From Diadema setosum (Eukaryota > Echinodermata > Echinoidea > Diadematoida > Diadematidae), in the NCBI GenBank assembly GCA_033980235.1, contig CM067067.1, positions 26,000,451 through 26,064,450 on the forward strand: a stretch of DNA of 64,000 nucleotides, in the 5' to 3' direction. The notes beneath the pieces are model-generated. The model worked only from the letters and a program-made list of their open reading frames with translations, searched no databases and was not told the origin of the DNA. Numbering within the stretch: position 1 is the first letter of the stretch; every line of letters starts with the position of its first letter. Positions 24,601 to 34,000 of this stretch are shown piece by piece. Both the position numbers and the translations under genes were made by a program.

Positions 24601-26064
24601 TTAAATAGTTTTTTTTTTTGTGTGTGTGTGTGTACTTTCTTCGTCAAAGTGGAACCGACAGTGTCTTAATAATATGGCCCTGTTGAATATTCTTCGCTGT
24701 CTTTCTGATCATGTTGTCACGGGAGCATGTTGAAAACAAAAGTCACACTCCATTCACTAATAGTAAAGGAGATGGTCACAATGAACAAGATAACCAGTCC
24801 TCGGTTGTTGTCTGTTTGTGTGTTTTGTTTGTGTTCGTTTGTTTGTTTCTTTTTTTTATTGTTGTTAGGCTGCCTTTGTTACCTCCCCCGGCAAATGTCT
24901 TTCCATAATAATTAGGTTTCTGGAAATGCTAACAATACTTATGAAAACAAGCTCTATCACTAACTTCATGCCTGTCTTCATGCGCGATCAAAATCAATCG
25001 TAAAAGATAAGTATTTAGAGGCGTTATGATCACAATAATCCATCATTGCGAAGTAGGAAATTGTGGTTCCTTCATGGTTTTGAAACTATTGTCCCCTTTT
25101 ATTAATTTTCGAAATGTATCTCAACCATTATGACACGCTACAAATTTGATTGTCTCCTTTCTCGCAGGAAACAACGTCCGACAAAACATCAGCTTTACCA
25201 GATCATCCTGAGAAGACTTGGTTGGAGAGACAGGACGCACGAAGACAAACCTTGCAGGAAGCGTGTCATGATAGCCCTCAACTTTGGCAGGACTTGACGT
25301 ATGTCATTCACAACAACAGACGACTCCTTTGGCCTTTTATTGTCGACGACAAGTATCGATTGATATTCGCCTATGTCTCCAAGGTTGGCTCCACAAACTG
25401 GAAAAGTGCCTTCCTCGTTCTTATGGGCAAATACAAAAGTGTAGAAGAAGTGCCCGGCTCCCGTGCCCACGACCCTAGCCTAAAAAAGCTCAGCTCGTAC
25501 ACACCCACTGAAATTGATTATCGTCTGCGCAATTACACAAAATTCATCTTCGTTCGCGACCCGCTCGCGCGCGTGCTGTCTGCGTATCGCAGCAAATTCG
25601 AGCAGCCGAATCGATCTTTTCAGATGAGATTCGGTAGGACGATCATCAGTCGATTTCGGAAGAATCCAACCAGGGAGGAGCTGAGAACGGGTGTCAATGT
25701 GACTTTCGCTGAATTTGTGCAATTTCTGACGGACAGTCGTACGAAATATGCAGACGGTCACTGGAAACAAATATACCACATGGTTCTCCCCTGCATGGTG
25801 GATTTCGACTACATCGGAAAACTAGAAACGGCTTCCGAAGATGCAGACAACATTCTGAAATATACCAAAGTAGACCACCTTATACACTTCAAAGACACAA
25901 AGAGAAATACAAGTCATAGTGACGAAGTGTTCAATTCATATTACCAAACGATTTCACCGACTTTATTGCAGAAACTTTACAAATTATATGACCTTGATTT
26001 TAGATTATTTGGATATTCCATGGAGCCTGACCTAAGAAAAAGGGAATCTGCGCTCTTGAATTAA
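21666..26064 (+). CDS. Tandem two-domain carbohydrate sulfotransferase (HNK-1/CHST8-14 type), 4 exons
   Basis: Exons: 21666-21768, 22621-22769, 23531-24382, 25168-26064 (stop included), 2,001 coding bases, 666 residues. Exon 1 encodes MNVPRVRYL followed by a hydrophobic signal anchor (FFLIIVLHCLALAVLISLW), typical of type II Golgi enzymes, and ends at GTAAGT in phase 1. Exon 2 encodes a stem with an NIT sequon. Exons 3 and 4 each encode one whole Sulfotransfer_2-type domain with a 5'-PAPS loop (STNWK) and a 3'-phosphate motif (FVRDP...VLSAY). The family transfers sulfate from PAPS to terminal sugars of glycoproteins or glycosaminoglycans; which sugar cannot be told. Both the exon 2-3 and 3-4 junctions are phase 0, so one reading frame runs through both domains. 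Alternatively, retention of intron 3 gives an early stop at 24427 and a one-domain enzyme, or exon 2 could splice straight to exon 4. Confidence 0.78.
23531..24382 (+). CDS. Sulfotransferase exon 3: domain 1 (residues 85-368)
   Basis: The exon follows ttgcag and ends at ctg|gtgagt. The domain runs from WPFIVDDKHRFIY through the PAPS loop VGEIASTNWKK, the helix-forming region, FLFVRDPYVRVLSAYKTKF, and the DFIGKLETV and DLFGY motifs near the end. The PAPS loop has Glu (residue 152) where family members and domain 2 carry Lys. The frame continues 45 bases into the intron before a stop. Confidence 0.8.
25168..26064 (+). CDS. Sulfotransferase exon 4: domain 2 (residues 369-666)
   Basis: The exon begins after a pyrimidine-rich acceptor (tctcctttctcgcag) in phase 0 and ends at a natural stop. 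It has the same domain order as exon 3: WPFIVDDKYRLIF, PAPS loop VSKVGSTNWKS with Lys440, FIFVRDPLARVLSAYRSKF, DYIGKLETA and RLFGY. The two exons are clearly paralogous but well diverged, so the duplication is old. Confidence 0.82.
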   Translation, partial: ETTSDKTSALPDHPEKTWLERQDARRQTLQEACHDSPQLWQDLTYVIHNNRRLLWPFIVDDKYRLIFAYVSKVGSTNWKSAFLVLMGKYKSVEEVPGSRAHDPSLKKLSSYTPTEIDYRLRNYTKFIFVRDPLARVLSAYRSKFEQPNRSFQMRFGRTIISRFRKNPTREELRTGVNVTFAEFVQFLTDSRTKYADGHWKQIYHMVLPCMVDFDYIGKLETASEDADNILKYTKVDHLIHFKDTKRNTSHSDEVFNSYYQTISPTLLQKLYKLYDLDFRLFGYSMEPDLRKRESALLN

Positions 26065-26623
26065 ACAGAGGCATGGAAACGGTGTGTCAAAGCAGTGTTC
26101 CTGTTACTTCTGTTTTACTGGTTTAGACGCTCGACGTGCACCAAGCCGTCTTGTGTAGACCCCAGATCAAGACAGTAGAGTCCTTACACTCGAAATGTTA
26201 TTTTAGTATCATTAGTTCGCCAGTTTCTTTGTCTCCTGGCACTAGGATCTGAGTCAGGATCGCAGGTCACCGGCTTCGTCGGGAAGGGGGTCTGCTAGAG
26301 TACCGTCCGGATGAGTGGCTCCTCGTTTTGTTTCGTAGTCTATAGCTGATTTTTCTCCTTTCTCAAACAGCGAAGAGATCTTCAACATACTCGGGGTCAA
26401 GTCCATAACATGACGGTTGGGACGTGGTGCAACTCGGAATCCACATGACGCAAGAAATTGCGTGAAGAAAAGTAATCTGTTTTAAAGCTTTTTTTCCACA
26501 ATGAAATTTCCTGAGCGATTACGCTCGATTGGCATGGTGCACGACGATTACGCTGTTCATTTTCATAAAAGAATTTGAATGAACTGATAATATCTTTCAA
26601 ATAATTATTAGGGTGTAGACATG

Positions 26624-26629
26624 AATAAA
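26624..26629 (+). terminator. Possible poly(A) signal of the sulfotransferase gene
   Basis: AATAAA followed by an A run about 560 bases after the sulfotransferase stop. It is the first good hexamer I see downstream; the A run could also be genomic. Confidence 0.3.
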
Positions 26630-28127
26630 AAAAAAAAATGTGTGTTTTTTTTTTTGCCGTAAATAGTTATTTCGAAACCCATTTTGCTTTTAAAATGAAT
26701 TTACATATAGCAATGTTGATAGCACCGTTTTCGGGGCTGAAGGACCATTCACTATTGATTGACTATTTACTCACTGATGAGCTGCTCGTCTAGTGCACAC
26801 CATCACTCTAGCAGCTCCATGCAACAATGGTACTCTGTAGTTTGGGACTGGAATTGCACTTGAAGACGGAATGAGGTGCAATTTGTTTGAATTATATTTT
26901 ACGTAAGACATGGATTTCACCTCAGGAAAGCAATCACACTGTATGAGCATTTTCTTGAATGAAACCCTTTTCTACAAGTGTAGGCTCCTTACAGTGTCTG
27001 TTTTTTCCTTGTGGGCGCTAACGACTCGCCACACCGAACGAAAAATTGAAATTTTATAAGATTTTAATATTCTCCATGCACTGACATCCATCAGAAGGCA
27101 TTTCAATGAACATTAAGGATATATCAGTTGGAGGCCTGTTTAGAAAGAAATTAATCCGATATGAAAGCTTGCTTACACCTATTGTCAGTTGAACTGCGGA
27201 CTGAAATGAACTACCAAACAACAGCGAGGACAAAATAGAGCCTCGCACCTTTTACGTGTGTTGACTGAACAGAACTCTTATTCTGATAATCACATATGAA
27301 AAAGAGATTTTCAGTCAAATGTCTCATATTCATCTGGAAGTAATTGTATGTACTTTCTTGCTTTCATATAATGCTCTCATATAAATATTTCTGAGTGCTT
27401 TACAGTTCTTTTTCTTTTTCTGTTCCATTCCTCATTTTTCACTTTATCCAAAGTAAGTAAAAAAAAAAGAGAGAAAAGAAGTGTAACATTTAGATTTCGT
27501 GGCAATCTTAGGTTATGATTTTGAGATAGCAATGTGATTATTCATTGTGTGCTAGCGTGTTATCTGCGTGGTACTATAACGTGTTGTCTGCTTACGCAAC
27601 ACCAATATTACAGTATCATAATCTCTGATTCCCGTGCTGGTGTTTCACCTGGTCATTGGTCCAGAAACTGATGAGGTCATGATCGGAAACATTTTTGGTT
27701 ATGTTTTCTGATGACTATTGATTTGGAATTACAATATACTTGACGTACATTGTATAAACAGTATTCCCCCCCCCCCCCCCCCTCTCTGTCTTCTTTTCCA
27801 TCTCCCGGTGTATAAGCCTTGTGCGACAGGTATTTTCACAAATACTGTCTCTTAGCTATTTGTGTATTCATGTCAGTTTTATTGTATTTACAATGTCATT
27901 TTTTTTTTAAATCGGTTATCGACATATTTTACGCAGGATATAGATCAATGAATGTCAAATCATAGTTACGAATGAGTCGTACTCACTGTGTATGTCAGAG
28001 GACTTACCCATAACAATGCAATACATTTTGTATGTATAACACTGGTGTAATAAACCACATTTTATTACATAATTTCAGGATTGAAATATGTTTTGCTTAT
28101 AATATATTTATACATATATATTTACTG

Positions 28128-28129
28128 TA

Positions 28130-28164
<35 letters not shown>
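28128..28164. repeat. TG microsatellite
   Basis: TG run in the sulfotransferase/ACE intergenic region. Confidence 0.9.
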
Positions 28165-28167
<3 letters not shown>

Positions 28168-28809
28168 GTTTTTCAATCGCGCGCAGGATTTTATGTTCTT
28201 ATGTCTCTATTGACTCCTGAGAATGCTGCTGCTATTGGTTATTTCACTATGGGGTTGCCAATACCGACTACTTTCATTTGCTGGAACAGTTTCTCAACGA
28301 TGCAATGATCAATAATCATGAATACCAAAGAAACTATAATACCATGTGTATACAGTTCGAAAAGACAACTGTGGGTATTTTCGTTCTCAGCTTAGAATGT
28401 TTACAGGGTACATTGAGAATCACATCAATGTGCATTCATAAACAGGAAGAGAACAATGTTCTTTGCTCACAAAACAATCTACTGGAAGGCCGGAAAGAGG
28501 ATAGTTAATCATTCCGACATTAGACAGTATTGAATTGAATAATGATTTTCTTTTCAACGTGATTATTATGCAGGAATGTTAATGAGCAAGTGACTGTGAG
28601 ACTGGCTGGTTTATGTCCCTTCGGATAGACTAAGTATATTTAGGATAAGGTCAACCTCAAGCTGTAAAAATCTGCAGTAGTACTTAAGACCAGCCCAGGA
28701 AGACGGGTAGTGACACCGAGTTAAAGATAAAGGCGCGGCAGCAGCCGAATGAAAGAAGGTAACCCAAGGTGAAAGGGAATGAGTTGAACACAAACCCGGC
28801 AGAGGCGGG

Positions 28810-28955
28810 TGACGTACGTCACCTGACGTACGTCACCGGCAACATGGTGGTTGTAAGTGCCACGGTGATATCATGTCCGCAAAGATAGCGATTTCTCGAA
28901 GCTTTCCAAATGAAAAAGAACTATAAAAGCACGACGATCACTGAGCCAACCTTGA
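28810..28955 (+). promoter_or_regulatory. Promoter-like module: two CRE-like palindromes and a TATA box
   Basis: TGACGTACGTCA occurs twice (28810-28821 and 28824-28835), and TATAAAAG stands at 28922-28929 followed about 20 bases later by an initiator-like tcactgag. The same order is kept in copy 2. No convincing open frame follows, so it could drive a noncoding RNA antisense to the ACE 3' flank, or be a relic. Confidence 0.35.
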
Positions 28956-29353
28956 ACCACTCGTGATTTTTGCAGCTGGATGTGAGAAATGAAATGTAAA
29001 GATAAAATCACAGACGACAGGGGAGCGGGTTAGGGTTAACCCTGAAACGGAGGCAAATGCACATAATGTTGCCCCATTTCAAGTTTCGTCTACCGTTTTG
29101 ACCCGTAGTATCACAGTAACGTTGCCTCACCCGAGTGCTACACTTTATATCAGTCATTGCATCCCTCTCTTTATAGACCAACATCGTCCTAGATTCCTTT
29201 GCAGAGCTTCTACTTTCGTAATGCTGCTGGCATCTAACCTAGTACACTTGTCAAAGGCAGTAGCGGACTCTCAAAATGGGCATGATTGTGATGTGTTGGT
29301 GTGCTGATGTGTTTTGACTCCTTTAGAATGATATATATATATATATATATATA

Positions 29354-29631
29354 CACTCAGCAAAAAAATAAAGTAAACACTTTTTAAGTTAATATTTCTC
29401 ATAGAATATTCGGCTAAAATTAATGTATTATATACCATATTGAAAATAATCTAAATGGCTATGGGCCTGGTAGGTCAATAAAAAGGGAAACTTTTAGCTT
29501 GATAGCCAGTTGAATTACCTTTCATAATTTATGGTATATAATACATTAACTTTTAACCCAATATCTGTATGAAATATAATTTTGAAAAGGTGTTTCCTTT
29601 CTTCTTCTTTTTTTTTTTTTTTTGCTGAGTG
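29354..29631. mobile_element. Tc1/mariner-type MITE
   Basis: Terminal inverted repeats CACTCAGCAAAAAAATAAAG and the matching ...TTTGCTGAGTG, with TA on both sides. Length is 278 bp with no coding capacity. It is absent from the duplicated copy, where the flanks are joined (near 60,265). Confidence 0.75.
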
Positions 29632-30911
29632 TATTTCAGTCATTCCTTTTTATTATCAAGTGTTACCGAACTTCAGACACTGATGCAGCGGGAATTACAT
29701 AAGCAAAATTCGTAACGAAGAAATATATCTTTATTTTCTTTAACAGCGATAAAAAAAAATACATTTGCTACAATTGCTACATTTTCCACATTATAAATGC
29801 TCCCTAACATTTCATGTTTGCTTCAGCATCGCGCTACAATCTCTCTGCTTACCAAGATCGTTTGATTTTTTTTTTTCATGCTGCTTAGGGTACTCTGAAT
29901 CTATTTTTCTTTTAATATTTTTTTTTTTGTCATCATTCACGGACACAATCTGAAAACGTGGCTTTGTTAATGACAGAAGAAAACATTATGCAGCAGAGAG
30001 CATAATTAGGATAAAGGATTCAACTTAAATTTGATTACGTCATAACGTTATATATAATATGCAATGTTGTGTGTCATATGTATATCATCATACATGCAAT
30101 GTATTTCTAATCCTTACAATTATTTGGTTGGTTATCACCTCCTACACTAAACACCTACTACATTCAAACGCACACACTCACACAAACACGCATGCATTAT
30201 ATAAACAAGGTAAAACCAATCACATTTTATACATGTTAAAGAGTTGCGTAAACAAACCAGAGACCATGAGAGGAGTAGCGCTCGGGATCGCCTGAGTACT
30301 GTATCGCAGGTTTACCTTCCACGCTTTCTTGCTATTACCTTAAACAAGGGGAAAGAAAAAAAAAAAACAAGCTTACGAAACTTGGCGGGGCTTCCCAGAG
30401 AGGCTTATAGTCTCCATTTGTATGTTTACTAACGTTGATAAGAAAATACTGAGAGAATTGAAAGAACTGAGAGAAATGTCAATTTTCATGAACAGTTACA
30501 CGTTTCATCGACGTGTTGCTGACATATGTTAAGGGTCATATGATTATACTTGCCTTCTATAAGAAGTAAGTCAGGTGCTCTTTCATTATGCTATAAAAAT
30601 GAAAGGATGTTGGATTTTTTTCTCATTTTTCTTTATATCGTTGTCCATTTGTGACGTCATAAAATCTTCTCATCCAGTGACGGCTGCAACAAAATTCAAA
30701 ATTTCATAACTTTTGGATGGATTGTCCGATTTCCCCCAAACTTCGCTGATGTGTTCTACAATAGTGCTGCATTCCCTCAGTTCACATGTGGGTTGCATTT
30801 GTCTTTGATCTGCGTAGTTGGTATGACGTCAGTCTATGAGAGTTTGTGAGCACTTTACTTTCGTCTGGCATCTTCGAACCATCGAACTTGGTCCCGTGAT
30901 ACGCCGTAATG

Positions 30912-31009
30912 TTAAATCACTCCGTTGTAGATAACAGCGCAAATGAATGCAAGCAGTATTGCCGATCCTGGCCGCATAATTGCCCCTCTGCCACTAAGTC
31001 CCTTTGGCT
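30912..31009 (-). CDS. ACE: ACE exon 13: short hydrophobic C-terminal tail
   Basis: Exon 12 ends in phase 1, and the acceptor aaatacag at 31010 gives a 98-base exon that closes exactly on a stop in that phase. It encodes [15 protein letters not shown], then [17 protein letters not shown] and stop. The copy at 61526-61623 keeps the splice site, phase, length and stop, which supports the exon. The hydrophobic run reaches the very C-terminus with no basic tail, as in GPI-attachment signals. A different frame over the same bases looks longer but does not match the splice phase. Confidence 0.68.
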
Positions 31010-34000
31010 CTGTATTTCGACGAACATGAAACAAAGGAAATACAAAAATACGAAAGTTTCGTGGTCATATCGTGTACAGCAGGCTTCAGAGATATGTTTC
31101 AGGCCCTTTGTGGGAATCACAAAATTTTCACATTCGAAAACGTACCTTTTAAGGCGACCCTCTATCACCGGTTATATTTCTTGCCTGTTTTAACCCTCTC
31201 CTGGAATATTTGACTTCTATTAAATCCAAGTATGGCTATGACCTCAACGGACACAAGGTCATAAATACCCCTTATGCAGAACATTAAACTTCATCACAAA
31301 CAAATCATATTAGAGCTCAACTCCCACTGCGAGTCTATGGGTCTTTTCCCAAAGCCTACAAAATGTTGAAGTCTTTTAATTTTTTAGTGTATTAGTGTAA
31401 AATCCTATATTGGTACATGTAATATAGAAGTAAATTGCACTGAAAAGAAGGCCCATATCAGTTTTTAGGACCACGGATATTTTCTCAGTGGGAAATTTAA
31501 TGAAGTTTTTCATTTTGTGTAAAACGAAATCAGTGAAAAAATATAGAACATCGGCCGATTATTGGTCCGTCCGGAGTATAAGGTTTTTATATAATGTCCG
31601 CAATAAATATTTTGGTTTATAGAATTGATATGATTGTTATAATGATTGCTAGTGTTAATTATTATTATCTATAACGGCGCATTAATGTCACGGATGTCAT
31701 TTGTATTGTATGTTCTTAAAATTGTGAGTTGTAATTTTCGATGTATACCTGCAATTATCTAAAGGGATAATTGACCTGGTAATGTATAAACATTTATTTG
31801 AATAAAGAAATGATTCAATCAAATACAGTGGCAGGCTACTATGAGAATAGGTAGATTCGCCAACTGAAGAAGAACCTCTTTAAAAAATAATGATGGTGAT
31901 AACATCGACGAATACAATACATACGCTGGCCGCATTTGTTTCGAGTGGAATAGAATGAAAGAAAGGGAAAAAGAAAAGTAGAGAAAAGACATCCCAAACC
32001 AAACCAAACAAATTCAACTTGGATGTGCAATAGTATTTTACTAACATGACGGTCAATTTATGAAATTTGAAATCTAGTGAAAATGTTAGATAAATAGGGT
32101 TTGACTTGATTTGATTTGATCTTTTATTTCTGAATTCTTTTTTTTTTTCATACAAAAGTACAAGAGAAAACCAATTGAACAAAGTTGTTGAGTGATATTT
32201 GAACAGTGAATATACAGGGAAACAGGTCAATGTTTATGATAATAATAGATGCTATAAATGCACAGCACTGCTTTTTTTTTTTAATAGTAAAAAAATGAGC
32301 AGGTATCATTTACGAATTGAAACAGTAATATGAGATTTCACGTACATGTTGTTCAAAAGGCAAATGAAGCAAATCTAAGTGTAATAGAAATGGAGGAGAA
32401 CATTATCATAAGCAAATACTTGATGAGGGTAATGGCCTTAAAATGATATAATGCAATCAAAGACAATCCAGTCACCATTCACCGAGCAGATACCGAGTGG
32501 GGAAACAAACGCGAAATCTTACTTAAAAGCAAGCTTGCTATTAAGCGCAGGTACCAGTAGAAATCGAGTGGGATGAGAATGGCGAGGAGTGCAGATACGG
32601 CTTAGGACCAATGGCATACCAACAAATATAGAACAACAATGAATGGTATGATACCTCGAGGGGTGTACATCTCTGGCCATCCCAGAATGTCTCCGTTCTT
32701 CCGGTTCTCCTCCTCGAGGTAATCAATGAGTGGCCGGAAGTATTCCACCAAATACTTGGCACTCACAGTCCTATCACCCGTCATGGCTTCCATCACATCA
32801 GGCCATGGCTCGCTCCTACCTTTCTGCATCATTTCACTGAAATCGTTCAATACGAGAGAACCACAGTAATAATCAAATAAATCCGATGTTGGTTCAGTAC
32901 TTTATGTTGTTACAAGTTGTACTATGGATTCTACGACATAGTGTTTTATAAGGTATAGAATAAACTATCTTTTAACATTTGAATTATTTGTTGTGTATAC
33001 TTTTATTTTCCCCCTCCACATTATCATTAATTCCTCTATAGATACGTACAATATTCATCGAAACACCTAATACATCGCAATATTTCCAGGTGTGTATTTT
33101 TAATTATCGTATTCCCATAGCAGAATGAAATAAAAATAGATGTATATCTCATATTTAAATTAGCCACACAATCCATGAATCTGAGCAGTTCATTTTTATT
33201 TTTCACCATTCGTTGCCATCTTGATAATGACAGGGCGATGATTTCTGCTGCAAAATTGCCTCCTAACATTGTGGCTTCTTCTACATCTCGACACTATCAG
33301 GTAGAACCAGGATATCCTCAGTGAATTCATTTTTAAAAGTTCTACACGTGAATCCCTTCTTGCGCTCCAAGACTCAATGCGTGCCCCAACGAAGGAAAAC
33401 GGGACCATCGTGCACCCACATGCACCCAGACGAACGCTTTGCGGATACACTGGGATCTTTCTAACAGAAAAAAATAAAACAAAACACATGAATGAATCAT
33501 GATTGCTTTCGTGTGATTCGAAAAAATAACTCATTATTCAACATTCACTGCGATTAATATTCAATGGCATATGTACCATAATAATGGCAAAGCCACACTA
33601 GTCCAAAAAACATAGAAGGTCTCAATATCTACTGGTATGAAAAGGCTAAAGATATTGATTTTGACTACAACGATAAAGGAACTCACGACAGCAAGGTACC
33701 CGCTTCTTTGGACCCATGTATGTCACAGGTGTAGAGAGGGCCAGTGTGGTTGGCTGCCTTGCACAAGGCGCCATGGAATTGGAACTGTATGATGAAGCTG
33801 AGGAAATACCTATCAGGGGTAGATGTTGAAGAATCATGATATATATTGTGAAATCTTTGAAGGCTTATGTGGCGGTAGAACGTTGGGAGGTAGAAGACTT
33901 AACGGTGCACCACGTGTCCTTTCTAGGGTATATATTTGGCCCTGAAAAGGGCCTACCCAGGACTGGGTAGGCCCTTTTCAGGGCCAAACACATTCCCTGG

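Larger units (their letters stand above)
26065..28769. other. Intergenic region downstream of the sulfotransferase gene
   Basis: Probably holds the sulfotransferase 3' UTR (to about 26.65 kb). Beyond it are a C run (27,767-27,782) and a TG repeat. No gene seen. Confidence 0.6.

Noticed and set aside
28960..29100. Short peptide gene after the TATA module
   Set aside because: The first ATGs lead to stops within about 15 codons and the frame is not conserved in copy 2.
30917..31168. An 83-residue minus-strand frame ending ALLSTTE
   Set aside because: It overlaps the ACE last exon in another frame. The exon frame that matches the phase of exon 12 ends at 30,912 and is conserved in copy 2. The longer frame is partly conserved only because the nucleotides are.
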